DNA of 64,000 bases. Origin: Malus domestica. Lineage: Eukaryota > Streptophyta > Magnoliopsida > Rosales > Rosaceae. This document shows positions 36,278-48,639 of this stretch, in pieces. Both the position numbers and the translations under genes were made by a program. The notes under the pieces are model-generated. The model had not been told where the DNA came from. It did not search any database and was given only the letters and a program-made list of their open reading frames with translations. The stretch is taken from NCBI RefSeq assembly GCF_042453785.1, contig NC_091661.1:27581501-27645500 (forward strand). Reading direction: 5' to 3'. How positions within the stretch are numbered: position 1 is the stretch's first letter; every line of letters begins with the position of its first letter.

Positions 36278-36700
36278 TCATTTTTTTGTCCATCTTCTTT
36301 ATATCTTCACCTTTTACTGTTTATCTTCTTCTATTTTTTTTTCCGGTTAATCGTATCATGTTCATTTTCTTCTCTCTTCACATTCATTTAGTAGGATAAT
36401 GTTTGGTTGTTATTGTTGTTGAACTTTTTTTTTTTAATAAATGATATTATTTACATTAACGGAGTGGACTCAACCTTACAATAAGCTAACAATGATATGG
36501 TTCAAATTTTCATTTGACGAGAATCGAACTTAAGACATCTTGCTTATAAATAATATTGTTATTGTATTTAAATCTTGGATTTTTAGCTTTTTTTATACAG
36601 AAAATAAATGGTTAATATTAAAAAGAAAATATTTGTAACACTGAATAATAAGTAGCAATGATGCCATACTCGAAAATATTTGTAACACTGAATACATCTA
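36278..36700. other. Spacer downstream of hexose transporter
   Basis: AT-rich, with a short dispersed-repeat-like stretch at 36420-36560 (T-run followed by aataaatgatattatttac). The first bases left of 36701 are the transporter's 3' UTR. The motif aaaatatttgtaacactgaat occurs twice (36626 and 36674), a short local duplication. No gene was found. Confidence 0.5.
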
Positions 36701-38325
36701 TTACGGAGCTTCCATCTTGGTGTCCTTGCTAGAGTCCCCCACAATCCTCCTCCAAAACCAGTGCTCCTGCCACACACTCTCCATCTTCTCAATCGGCACA
36801 TTCTTCGTCTCCGGCAAAAACAAGTACACAAACACCGTCATCACCGCCACCCAACCCCCGAAAAAGAAGAAAATCCCAGCCTTGAAGTGGCACAGCATTG
36901 CTAGAAAAGTTTGAGCAACAATGAAAGTGAACAAAAAGTTCACCACCACATTGATACTTTGTCCCGCTGATCGAATTTCCAACGGGAAAACCTCACTCGG
37001 AACCAACCATCCGAGCGGCCCCCATGACCACCCGAATCCCGCTACATAAATGCATATCAAAACCAGCACCAAACAGGCATATCCTTTGCTCACTCCGCCG
37101 CGATCACCAAGCTGAGCTGCCATTACACCTCCCACCATAATTTGTGACACCAACATTTGAATCCCACCGGCTAAAAACAACACTCTTCGCCCAAATTTGT
37201 CTACGATAAGCATAGATACGAATGTTGAGCTTGTACCAACCACTCCAGTCAGGACAACGGACAAGAGTGAAGCGCTTTCTCCCAACCCAATTGTTCGAAA
37301 AAGTACGGCAGAATAAAAGGATATGACATTAATCCCTGTCACTTGCTGAAAAAATGGTATGGCTATTGCCATCACAAGCTGAGGCCTATACTTTCTCTCC
37401 AGGATTTTCTTGAAAGGGTGTTTGATGTTTTTCGATATGTTGTTTGCCTTGATCAGATCATCGAGTTCTGCTTGGACATCATCGACACCTCTGATACGTT
37501 GTAGCATTTTCTTGGCTGTTTGGTGATCCGTGCTACGCTGGATTAGGCTGTTAGGTGTTTCGGGAAGGAAAAATGCGCCCAGTGTTAGCATTGAGGCAGG
37601 GACTGCAGCCATGGCTAGGGAGATTCGCCACCCCCAACCGCCTTTGATCTTCTCAGAGCCGTAGTTGATGAGGTTAGCTGATAATACGCCAATGCCGACG
37701 CTAAATTGGAAGCCATTGTTAATTGCTCCTCTGTATTTTGGTGGTGCCATTTCCGAAAGGTACAATGGAACAGCCTGCACAACACAAACACAGATTACAC
37801 GAGTACCATGAAAAATAGAAACATCGAATAGGGTATGCTTATATGATTAATGTTGGGGGCAGAAAGTACTACCTGATTTCCAAAACCAATACCAACTCCA
37901 AGCAATAAGCGGCCGAGGATGAGCATGTAGATGTTCATAGCTGCGCCATTTAGAGCTGAGCCGGCAAGGAATGCAGCTCCACCGGCAAGGATTGAAGGCT
38001 TGCGGCCGTAAGCCCTTGTGACCAAACTGGCAAAAAGGGAAGCCACAAGACCAGCTATGTAGAGTGAGGATGTGAAGGAGGTCAACAGTTCACTGTCAAA
38101 TTTACAGTAGTTGCTGATTTTGGTGTCCGATTTCATCTTAGTGTTTACTTCAGGGAAGAATTTTTTAAGAAACGGCTCCATTGATGTCACGCCGCCTGAA
38201 ATTCCAATGTCGTAGCCGAAAATTACACCTCCTATGGCTGCCATCATGCAAGAGAGGATGACAAACGGCGTCATCCTGCCATTGTATTGCCCAGCTTCGC
38301 CTGCTATTGCTAACCCAACTGCCAT
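36701..38325 (-). CDS. Sugar/H+ symporter of the STP (hexose carrier HEX6-like) family
   Basis: Two exons (37873-38325 and 36701-37774) join in phase to 508 aa, the usual STP length. The twelve-helix major-facilitator fold is evident. Family motifs in order are [17 protein letters not shown] in helix 1, RAYGRKPSI in the loop after helix 2, [10 protein letters not shown] before the central loop, QQVTGIN in helix 7, [19 protein letters not shown] and [12 protein letters not shown] at the end. Such proteins import hexoses with protons across the plasma membrane. The start [16 protein letters not shown] was preferred to an ATG eight codons upstream because it matches the family N-terminus. From memory the positional relative is At5g61520 (STP3), while overall sequence resembles castor HEX6. 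Confidence 0.94.
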
Positions 38326-39435
38326 TGCTTCTTCCAAGCTCACACACAAAGAGATATGAAGAGAGAACTCAAAGTTGTGAGAAGTCTTGCTCCATTTTCT
38401 GACAAATACGGTATTTTAAACTACTGTAATTTACGGAGAACGAATTCTTTCTAACCACGTCTGCAAGAGCAGTCTTACTTGACTGGTATATTTCAACAAA
38501 TGGTTTTGGACTTGTACGGAATATGTAGGCAGTGGTTGCAATCACTACCACTACCAGACAACTTCAGGCAGGACCATAAGCATTTGTCTGAACTCTGAAG
38601 AAAGTTAAGGGTCTATTTGGCCACTCTTCAGCTGCCATTGCCTGGTTTAACAAACCCTTTTGTACTTAATCACTCTTTTTTGCTGCTTTAATATCTGCTT
38701 TGCCGTTAATCGCGAGCACTTAAACTTGTCGACCGCTGCCACCCGTTGGTACCCTGCCGGAGCTACTTGGTATGGTAGTCCGGATGCCGCCGGAAGGGGC
38801 GGTGTAGTGCATGATTAATGTATACATGTTTTGTAATTTTTGGTTTACAGATAATACAGTACTGTTACTTAATTATTAATATTAATAGCATATGCTAAAC
38901 TAATTAATTATTGTCATATTATTCAAAGTGATTTCAAAACTACTTTCATTTACGGTAAGAGAGGCTCGGAACTAATACAAAGAACAAAAATAAACAGCGA
39001 ATGTGCATGAGGAGAAAAAAAAATGTGTAGGGAAATCGTTTCCCGAATTATTCTAAAGTGAATGGCATGAAAGCGAAAAGATAGAGAGAGACTACCAGAA
39101 ACAATAGTGTGCCAGTCGGGGACCTTGGCATGCTTCCCACGTCACTCTAGTTACATTGGCACCCTAGCATGAACTCCACATGCTAGAATTCGAGGGCTCA
39201 CTTGAGAAAAACTGTGTCCATCCTCACGTGATGAGAGAGAGATACGTTACGTGATACATACCCTGCTGTTTCATAGAAACAGTTTTGCCTTTCAGCAGAA
39301 ATGCGAAAAATACGATTGCCTTTTTTGCTTGCTTAACAAGTCTGTCTGTCACTAAAGTTGGAGATAACATCATTGCATTTTGCAAACCAACTCATATTAA
39401 TCTGTTCACAAAGAACAGCAGTTGAGGCAGAAATT
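38326..39435. other. Transporter promoter and intergenic spacer
   Basis: About 1.1 kb between the transporter start and the quinone oxidoreductase stop. The part near 38326-38560 is the likely transporter leader and promoter. The rest holds no open frame with recognisable similarity and no clear repeat. Confidence 0.5.
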
Positions 39436-42353
39436 TTAGGGTATAAGCACAGCCGAGCCGGATGTTTTCCTGTTCTCGAGGTCTGCATGAGCTTGTGCTG
39501 CGTGAGACAATGGGTATTTGTGATTTACTCGAACGCGCAATACGCCTGATGCAACATTAGCAAATACCTCTCCCGCAACCTCTAACAATTTGTCTTGAGC
39601 TGCAGTGTACTGGAACAGGGCTGGCCTGGTCAGGAAGAGTGACTTTGCTGCAAGGGCTGATAGCGGGACCGGATCAATTGCACCTGATGCTTGTCCAAAA
39701 CTCACCATGTATCCACGAGTCTTCAAACATGCCAATGATCCCTGTAAACATGCCCCAATTAAGTACTAATTATAAAATTCACCATCAAGAAATTAGACTA
39801 GCTAATCTTCTGAACTGAAAAAATCAAAGGGTAACTAGCATTTGCTTTAACAGTTTCATAAAACTAGCTCAACGGAACAGTATAAAGATTTGGTATACCT
39901 GGCCTAGCATTGAGAAACTTCAACGCTAGATTAGGTAATAAGTCACGGTAAAGCAGAAGCATTAACAGGCTGTGTTGATACTCAATGAAACCAACAACAT
40001 CAAGGGAAATGCGCAGAAGGAGAACCTAGAATCATTTCGGTAACTTCTGTATAAAATTGAGGGATGAAAAGTTAGATATACCTGAAAGGTATCCTTCCCT
40101 ACAGAATCATAGACAACATCAACCCCATTGTCAGATGTTATTTCTGTCACTCGAGCAACAACATCCTCTTCCGTATAGACTATGACATGGTGACACCCAT
40201 CATCCTTGGCCTGAGCTGTCTTCTCTTTAGTTGATACAGTTCCAATGACAGTTGCACCAAGCGCATTAGCCCACTGGCATAAAAGGGATCCAACTCCACC
40301 AGCTGCAGCGTGAACAAGGACTCTGTTTCCTGGTTTGACCTGTATAATTAACAGCACAAATTCAGATCGAACATTAAAAGCAGCAGCATTTAAATTTATA
40401 CACAATTTCTAACATTGAATCAACCTTGTTTGGATAATGAAATTACAAATTCAGGAAGCATTTAGTTACAACTTGACCACCAATATTCGTCAGTTGATTG
40501 TACTTTTTCGGCACATAAATCACATAGTTAACAACACAGAAAATCGTACCAAAAAACAACCTTGAAAGACTGCCGTAGTAGAACCTGAGCTGTCATACCC
40601 TTAAGCAATACGGATGCTGCAACAATAGGATCAATTGAAGGGGGAACGGGCACCACTTTGTTTGCAGGAAGGATCTGTTCTTCCGCATATGACCCCATCG
40701 GAGTACCAACATAGGCCACCAGATCTCCAACTCGCCTGCCTATTACTCCAGGTCCTACGGCTGTCACAACTCCACAAGCTTCCATACCTGAAATGAAAAT
40801 TGATTTGTTAACGAATACGGTTTATCGGTCAGCCTTCTGATCAAGAACTAGAAGGCCAAAAGAAGGCTGGACTCCAAGTTGTTCAAGAATAGTGATGTTG
40901 AGTTTCTCGACCATTTCTCTTAGGATTAGTCAGTTCTATTTCAAACAGCAGGAATGGCTAATCTGGTTTCATGCCCGGCATTCTTATATGTTTGCTAAAT
41001 CATTCTTGATCATATCTGAAAACTGTAATCTCACGCGAAATGTTTACTCGAGAAACTGTTAAGAAAAAACTAAACTTTGAAATTATGCCTTCAAAGAGTG
41101 GACTAGATGTCAATCCTTCCTACATTTCAGAACTTGGAAATGAAGCAAAACCTGGGGTGAAGGGCATTGTATCAGCCTTATAATAAAGTCCTTTGCGGAA
41201 GTATACATCGATGAAATTAACCCCTACTGCCTTGTTCTTCACACGAACCTCCCCCTCCTTCAGCTCTCCTATTTCCACATCTTCCCATTTCAAGACCTAG
41301 CAGCATTACATCACAAAATTAAGTGAAATGGGAATAGAAAGCATTGGAAATTTGGATAATGACTTGTAGCTGAACCAGATGCAGATCAAAGAAAAATTAC
41401 GAGCAAAGGAAACTTCTTTCAAGGAAAACAAACTGAAGTAAAACTCGAAAACAAACGGGTTTTGAATAATATGTTTCAAAGATTGTGTATGAACACACTT
41501 GATATGGCTCGAGATAAACTATAAACACAATATAAACTCAAGTTTACAAACTCAAATACTTCAAGGCCTCGCTCGATGTCTATGATTGAATTGGACTGAA
41601 AATTCGCTAGATTCAATGTATGTCAAAGAAAGAAATTTGGAAGGCAGAAGAAGGATTAATCGTGTAGAACATTCCAATAGCCAAAGAAATGGTAGGATTG
41701 GAAGGGATAAGCTTACTTCATGACCACTCCTACTTCTACTTTTAACTTATGGCTCGTGTGTTTTTAGAATGATTGAAAGCGTTTTTGGTGAAACTGATTT
41801 TGGATTCCAAAAACACTTGGAAGAAGCATCAAATATGTGTTTCTTGCAAGAAGCCCTTCAAGTGTTTTCTAAGATTCACTTAGATTTTTACTAAGAATTA
41901 GTTTTAAAAATATTTCACAAAAAAGGCTTTCTGTTATTTTAAATGTACTTCCAAAACGGCCATTAGACAAAATTTAGAAGTTGACTTCCATTTCTTCCTT
42001 CGACATTGAAACATTGTGAGTTATCGAATCCAGTCAAATCTTTGACACCAAAAAAGAACTAACCTTCTCTGGACTAGTCCGATGAATACAACGGCATAAG
42101 AACTCATGTGCTCTTGGCTAAAAGCAGAAAGGCTATCTCTTTCAGCTTGTTACCAGATTTCCCATCAAACAACTCGGATTTATTGTAAACAGAAATAGTT
42201 AACAAATGAAATCAGACACTTAATATTGCAACTGACAAACAAGCCTTGATTTTATGATCAAACATTCAAGTTACCCAAAAGAATACAGGAGAGAGAGATA
42301 GAGAGAGAGACCTGAGGACCACCAAGTTCATGAACTCGAATGGCTTTCACCAT
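39436..42353 (-). CDS. NADPH:quinone oxidoreductase (zeta-crystallin type, MDR superfamily)
   Basis: Five exons (42312-42353, 41152-41296, 40561-40787, 40082-40339 and 39436-39741) join to 325 aa with consistent phases. The N-terminus MVKAIRVHELGG and GVNFIDVYFRKG form the GroES-like domain. The nucleotide-binding turn AAAGGVG lies at about residues 149-155, inside RVLVHAAAGGVGSLLCQWA. VDVVYDSVGKDTFQ and the C-terminal HKYPLSHAAQAHADLENRKT are typical of QOR enzymes. No zinc-ligand cysteines of alcohol dehydrogenases are evident, as expected. Members reduce quinones or alpha,beta-unsaturated carbonyls with NADPH. From memory the positional relative is At5g61510. No subcellular targeting sequence is visible, so it is probably cytosolic. 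Confidence 0.93.
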
Positions 42354-42623
42354 CTTTGTTCGCGATACTGCTTGATTTCTGGGTACGAACTACTTTCCGG
42401 TCAAAAGTGTGATTTCTTGGTATTTATCCCTTAATAATTAGCCTAACTCTTGTTAATATTATAATGTTGGACCTGCATATTTTTTTAGTCTATGTCTCAT
42501 ACACACACCTGAAATCATAAATTGTAATGATTTTAATACTCGTTTCAAGGTAAATAAACTGGTAATGATAAGCACATTAAAACTATACATTTTGATTACA
42601 AATAACACAAATTGAACATCGAA
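42354..42623. other. Quinone oxidoreductase upstream region
   Basis: AT-rich leader and promoter. A (GA)n run at 42290-42310 lies just inside intron 1 of the gene. No other feature was seen. Confidence 0.4.
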
Positions 42624-43009
42624 GACCATCTCCAAAGGAGATGTCAAAATATCCAAATCAACAATAACAGTAATAAAATACAGCATTAATGTTTTCCAAT
42701 CGAGAAGCCAAATCTGATGTGGCAGAATATAAATTGACATCTCTCTCCCTTGCTGACAAATTTGATAGCACCTTCAGATTTTTTTAATTAATTATTAAAT
42801 GCTTTTTATTAATTTATTATTGATTTAAAGCATTATCCTTTTGTTTGTTTTCATTCCCAATGCATAGAAAATACATATGAATTATTATTTTATGTTTAAA
42901 ATTTGACATATCGGTTGGAGAGAAAAAGTTTAAAATATGTAAAAGTACCATGTAAGCCTTCAAATTTAAATTTTTTGTTTAAAATTTGACATCTCATTTG
43001 GAGATGGTC
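42624..43009. mobile_element. MITE-like element with 25-bp inverted termini
   Basis: The left end gaccatctccaaaggagatg and the right end catctcatttggagatggtc are near-perfect inverted repeats, each also internally palindromic (ctccaaaggag). The interior is AT-rich and non-coding. I could not resolve a clear target duplication beyond cga on both sides. Confidence 0.7.
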
Positions 43010-44039
43010 GAATGTTGTTTTTTTTTCCTTAACAAAGGATATTATCTACCCTCAAGAATCTCAACGAAAAGTCTTATCTTATTCTTCATAACTTCTTACG
43101 TTTCAAAACTTCATGATGAGGCATCGGTGAAAATAAATTGATTGAACAATGATTTAACAACGTCTGAACGGGGATTGATAGCGTGATACCGATTTTTCCC
43201 AATTCCAATTTATTTATTTGTTTTTTGTTTTTTTTTCTTTGAGTTTTTTATTTATACATTACTTTATTTGAGTAACTATTATTAAATTCAAATATCTTTA
43301 AATTTCTGTTTTAAATCGTTGATTATAAGTGCTAAAAATGAATTATAATACATTTTGCGTGGAAAAATATATTTGAAGAACATGAATACAATAATTTGTT
43401 GTTATGTTAAAAGAAATAAAAGAAACATTAGCAAAAAATATAAATAAAAAAATTGAAAATAGGGGATCGGTATGATACTAGCAATTGTTAATAAAAAGAG
43501 TCGCTATGTATGTACCGACAATTCTTGTGAACAATCAGTAGTTAAGCACGATCGTATCATTTTTCTATTTTATTATTATTTTCTTTTTTTTTCTTCCTAC
43601 ATTAATTTATTTAGATTCAAATACTTTTAGATTTAAATGTATATCTTCATTTTTCGGGCGCTGGCTGGTCTCGTTTTGTGTGCTTTGTTTATCCGAAGCT
43701 GAGCCGACCGTAATTTACGCGATGAATCTTGTTTTGTTTTCGATGCATCGAGCCTACCTTGTTTACGGAGTCCCCTCCTCACTTTTCATGCCAAAAGCTA
43801 AAAAAATAAGTGAAAAATATAGTAGTAAGGTCCAAAACAGTTTTAAAGTAGAGACTCCCGTAAACAATAAAAATCATATCAGAAATTACAAATAAAATTA
43901 TTTTTTATTATTTTATAAAATAAAAAATACTAATATTTTATTTTTCATTGCCAGACTGTTGAGTTTAAAGATGACGATGCAAAAAACAGTTAAATGACGT
44001 CCCTGCGCACCTTTGCAAAGTTGGAGTTGCTCGGAGTTG
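43010..44039. other. AT-rich gene-free stretch
   Basis: Long A/T runs and no recognisable coding exon. A second small dispersed-element remnant is possible at 43130-43560, but its ends were not found. Confidence 0.5.
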
Positions 44040-44170
44040 CTCTTACAGAGAGGAGGAGAGATAGAGGGGGAGGGAGAGAGAGAGAGAGGGATTCGGTGAA
44101 GGGAAGGCATGCGGCTTGCAGAGAGGAGGGAGGGAGGAGAAGACGAAAAACAACTGCAGCAAGTTCATGG
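44040..44170. repeat. GA-rich stretch
   Basis: Purine-rich sequence with several gagagaga runs. Because ceramide glucosyltransferase exons follow on the same strand, it may be the leader of that gene fragment, but no start codon of the enzyme was found. Confidence 0.5.
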
Positions 44171-44915
44171 ACAGGGAGAGAGCGTGCTGCAGCCCGCTAG
44201 CAGTTTTCGTTTAGATCCAGGTTTGTTTTTTTTTCCCTTAAAATTTAGATTTTTTTTCGACATTTTATGTTTCGTTCGGATCCGGGTCCGTTTGGTTGCC
44301 GAGAAATTCACTTGAAAATTTTCCTTTCGTTGGGTTTTAATTTGTTATTTGGGGTCGCGTCTGGGATGAATTGCCTGCCGGCATTTGAATTCGGCTTCTG
44401 GGACTGCGAAATTCTTCGATTCGAAGTATTGCTTGTCCGCATTTCATAGATCACATTATGCATTATGTTAGTGAAACGTGTGAATCCTGCTCTTGATGAT
44501 TCAATATGCCATCAAACATTACTTAGGCTTCTAATTTCATACAGAAATCGAAAACCCATTTGGTGAGCCCTTGAGTCAGGGGCTACGCTAGAACATTTGG
44601 AATGAGAGTGGTCAAAGCCAATCACGTTTTTGTATTATTTTCGAGTTGAAAAATTAGGTTTTTCTTCATAAGTTCAAATTACACTCCATTGGGTCTGAGA
44701 CTTGGAAACTCAATATCTTTGTGATATTAGATTAACATAGTTAAACTATATTTTCTTTTGATGGGCATGTCTAAAATTCTGTATTTGCGCTGTAGGGATG
44801 TATTATCTGGTGAAGTGTTCAAAATCCTTCTGCTAAGTGATTTAATAGGTTGAATTTGTATCCAAGGTTTTCTTCCAATATGGTCTGAACTATTTTGTTT
44901 AATTAACGAAAACAG

Positions 44916-45250
44916 GTCACTTCTCTCTATGGTGGTCCCTTAGAGTTTATGTTTATTGTGCAAAGCACAGAAGACCCTGCTTATCGGGCTGTATCTATGC
45001 TACTATCAGAGCTTAAGGTATACGCAACAATAATCATGGTTTCTTTAATATAAGAAGAACATCCAGGACAAGTCATATATAATATATGCTTGGAAGCACA
45101 AGTTTAATGCATAACACTTTTTAGGTTACATGTATTCCCAGAATGATCTGTTTTACGTTTAACTTCATTTCGTTGTGGGACGAGGTTGATGCTAAGATTG
45201 TTGTGGCTGGTATTTCAACAGCCTGCAGTCAGAAAATTCACAACCAATTG
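44916..45250 (+). pseudogene. Two exons of a ceramide glucosyltransferase (glucosylceramide synthase) gene
   Basis: Exon 44916-45017 encodes SLYGGPLEFMFIVQSTEDPA and YRAVSMLLSELK. Exon 45185-45250 encodes VDAKIVVAGISTACSQKIHN and QL. Both are bordered by good splice sites and both have phase 0. In the plant enzyme these blocks are adjacent, just before the LDDDVRLHPG metal-binding motif. That next exon and all later ones are missing up to 46 kb, as is the N-terminal membrane segment. This is a partial gene copy. A functional enzyme would transfer glucose to ceramide in the ER/Golgi. Confidence 0.8.
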
Positions 45251-45980
45251 GTATGTACCTGATTAAAATAATTTACGCTTTGCTGCCATGCTGGTGCAAT
45301 AGCAAGGTGTTGCACTGTTTAAGTGTTATCTTATCAAATCATTATGTACCTATAATTGTTCCATGTGACGAGTTTCTTTTCTTTATGGAATACAGGAATA
45401 TAAATTTATTACTAAGTCTTAATGGTGTAGGGTATATGTAAATGAATTCAATTAGAACTCACATTTTTGTTTTCTGTTTTGTAGTTGCCTTGATCATTAG
45501 TTGGTGATATTTGGGAGATTGGGTCATCTGGTTATTTGGATTTAAGTGGGATTGAGGTTATTTTTGCCGCTTTTTGTAATTAGGGTCTGGGTTATGGTCA
45601 AGTTACTGCTATTTATTCTGGGTATTTGCTAAAATTTGTGTTCAATTAGTGTGAGTTCTGTAATTGGTTTGTGTTCATTCATATAACCTTCTGTTCTTGG
45701 AATGTGATTTAGCTGTGGCTATTTCATTTGATTCTTAATTCTTTATGATTCAACACTATGTTGATATTGATGATGAATTTTTCATCGCAATTAATGCTTT
45801 CATGTTTAAATCTTAATAACCGTAGTTGCTTCTCTTGGGTGCATGTTCTGCTGGTCATGAAAAACTGTCGGCCAGTCTTTTTGCACCACTCTTTCGCACT
45901 CTTTTCCATGGCTATCATGTTTCTCTCTGACCTTATAAATTTTGCCATCATTCACAGCAAAAAAACCTTGCGGCAAGCAA

Positions 45981-46179
45981 ACAGGCACAACCAATTCTGC
46001 CAGAATTGCTGGAGAATTCCACAACCAAGGTCATTGAGTACGGCCGGAAGCATGTCGAGGGTCGAGACGGCGATAGCACCGACGTCGGCAAGAGCGGCGA
46101 TTAGGCTCTCAAGAAGTTTGACGGACTTCATCAACAAGATCAAAGCTGATCAGAATGTTCTCTTTGATCTGTCTTGGTG
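45981..46179 (+). pseudogene. SKP1-like gene fragment
   Basis: The plus strand encodes ILPELLENSTTKVIEYGRKH and VEG, then after a stop and a frameshift DFINKIKADQNVLFDL. These match the middle of plant SKP1/ASK proteins (TKVIEYCKKHVE followed by the WDAEFVKVDQATLFDL region). The ends are missing and the frame is broken. Functional SKP1 links cullin to F-box proteins in SCF ubiquitin ligases. Confidence 0.7.
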
Positions 46180-46300
46180 AGTATCGTGACCCCAACTCTT
46201 TGTTATTATTAGTTCAATTTTTTTATGCGTATACCCTTTTCAAGGTACGGTCTTCACTGATTTGAATTTTTTTATGCGTATACCCTTTGTTATTATTAGA

Positions 46301-46463
46301 GGTCGCACTTGGTGCGATGGCAAGTGCCTTCGCCCATGAGCGGTAGGTCTCGGGTTCGAGACTTGGGAGCAGCCTCTCCATAAATGGGGGTAAGGCTAGC
46401 CGACATTCACCTCTCCCAGACCCTGCGTAAAGCGGGAGCCTTGTGCACTGGGTACGACCTTTT
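46301..46463 (+). mobile_element. tRNA-derived SINE
   Basis: The 5' part contains an A-box-like region (tggcaagtgcc) and a B box, ggttcgagac, at 46353-46362, as in RNA polymerase III promoters. The body ends in gggtacgacctttt. This is the arrangement of Au/TS-type plant SINEs. A duplicated tttatgcgtataccctttt stretch lies just upstream (46223 and 46271). A clear target duplication was not resolved. Confidence 0.8.
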
Positions 46464-47075
46464 GGATTTGTAATTTATCCTTTTGCACCTGACAATTTGT
46501 GATCCATTTTTTTTTTTTTTTGGTGCGTTTTGATTTTCCTGTGAATTTTTATGGGTTTAGATTTTTATTGTTAATTTTCTGATGTTGGGGGATCATTTTG
46601 GCTTCTAGATTGGTTTGAACATTTTTCTGTCTTTGTTTTTTCCTTTGTGTAGTTTTAGTCAGATTGAAGTGTTCTTTTCAATTTGAGATTTATTTGAAGT
46701 GTTTAGGATTATCTATATATATATATAATCAATGTTGAAATTTTAAACTAAATCACTATGCTGCAATCAAACCCACAGATTGTTGGGTCCAAAAGAAGAA
46801 GGAGTGAACAACACGAAATTGGCTTTGAGTAAGCTTCCACTCTCTTCTGTGTATGATCTCTTTGGAAGTGATTTTGGTTTGTGCTTTCAAAAAAGATGAT
46901 GGCAATTTCATATTTGGACAGAGAAGACAATAGGCATGTATAATGAAGTGGAATTTTTTGTGGTATTATCAACATGCATGTTATGAAGCATGCTTCATTT
47001 AATTTTTTGGGTTGTGTGTTTTGTGCTGTTTCATTCGTGACTTGTGTGTTTTGTTGTATCTGATTTGAGTATACG
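46464..47075. other. Gene-free T-rich stretch
   Basis: T-runs and ordinary AT-rich sequence. An antisense open frame of about 130 codons (46748-47143) shows no motif and is probably chance. Confidence 0.5.
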
Positions 47076-47229
47076 TCACTGAAGAATGTTAATGAATCCA
47101 AACATGGGTTTTGGGGTGTTCTTGCTAGAAACGCTAAAGACATTCTTGACGATGATGATAATGGAGTTCAGGATTATGATTCACCCCGAACAACAAGGAC
47201 GGATATGCTGTCTATGCCAACAAGGGGGT
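47076..47229 (+). pseudogene. Unidentified coding fragment
   Basis: A plus-strand frame encodes SLKNVNESKHGFWGVLARNA, then KDILDDDDNG and ends RTDMLSMPTRG before a stop. The composition looks like real protein: acidic run, GFWG motif, no low-complexity bias. I cannot assign it to a family with confidence. No start codon or splice context could be fixed, so it is probably an exon remnant. Confidence 0.35.
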
Positions 47230-48639
47230 AAGGTGAGATATAGTTTTCGTCATGTCTTTATGGTAGCTTGTCATTTTCCAAGGACTTTTAATTGCTGCTG
47301 CATTGTTGAATACCTTAAGAATGATCAGAACTTGGATGTCGTCCTCGGAGAAGCCGTTGCGGTCGACGGGGCATCAGTGCATTCGTCTGACGTCGTTTAT
47401 GCAGCCTTTGAGCTCCGCCTTCGTTCCTTGGTAGTTGTATCCTATCCGCACTGCCTTTTTCACCATTTCTGAACATTTCCAATCACTCTCACTCTGTTTT
47501 TTGTTTTTTGATTTTTTTTTGTGAGAGAAGGAGAATTGCATTGTGATGCTCTGTTTTTTATTGCCTTAAAATTAGAGTTTTATTATTTATTTATTTCGGA
47601 ATTACAATAATATTTTAATATACAAATCTTTTGTTTAATTAATATACAAGTTGAATAGTTTTTTTTAATTCGATTTTGGTATGGGTTGGTGCCGACAAAG
47701 AAGAACAAGATAAGGACTTGGATGCACGTCCAGGCTTTTAATTGCATACCAATTGCTGCAAGATATATTTTGCCATATTGGCAAGATATTGTGTGAATGA
47801 CAATCTGTCTTTTAAAATTGGTTCAAGTTAAATTTAGAGTTATCTTGAAAATATTTGTAGTATCTTAAGCAGTCTTGAATATACCCATAACTTGGCTGTT
47901 TAATTCCTGTTTGAACTGTCTTTGGCTGAACGCAGGTGCCACGACCGCCACTCAAATACGTTTTTCAATTTGTGTAAGCCTTTTCACTTTTTCTGAAATC
48001 AAATTTCTTTCTATGTAATTTGCATGTTAGGTGGGAGACTTGGTCTCTAAAAAATTTCTGTTTTCCGATTGTGTTTCTTGCTGGAATTTGAACGCTGATA
48101 TGGTTATTTGTAGAGATATTTTTTGGTATTTATAGGATACTGATTGTATTATGCATTGCATGGTAGGTGGGAGGTAATATTTGGGCGTTTTGGCACCGGG
48201 TGTTTCCAGCAATGGGGATAAGATACAGGAAAACTGGACGTTTTCAATTTTTGGTCATACTTATCTACTAGAGGGAGACCAGGTGTTTGACTAAACGCAT
48301 TTTTTTTTTTGTAATACTGCTTTTACATGTTTTTAACTGCACTTTTTAAGCAGTATGAGAAACGTGGGAAGAATTGAAGAGAACGTATTAGTGATCCTCA
48401 ATTCTTCCAAACGAGGGAGACCAGGTTATTCAGGCTATTGCATTTGGTTCCAGACTCCTATACATGTGTTGCTCATCGTGGAAGGAAAGACGGATGAAAA
48501 AGCCGAGCTCTCTCTCAAGCATGCAAGAAGGTCCGTCTCTCTCTCACCCTTCTCTCGCTCTCAAACCTCGACTTCTCTCATTCATTTTCTTGCTGAAAAC
48601 GATTGTTTCTTTGGTACTTTCACTCTAAAACTATGAAAC
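47230..48639. other. Gene-free stretch
   Basis: AT-rich sequence with no convincing exon. The plus-strand open frame at 48355-48636 has no recognisable motif. It runs into the RLP fragment that follows. Confidence 0.5.

Noticed and set aside
46301-46463. A tRNA gene, because of the B box ggttcgagac.
   Set aside because: The flanks cannot form a cloverleaf of tRNA length and the sequence continues as a known SINE-type body.
46748-47143. Antisense open frame of about 130 codons.
   Set aside because: No motif, a composition typical of translated T-rich spacer, and it overlaps the more protein-like plus-strand fragment.
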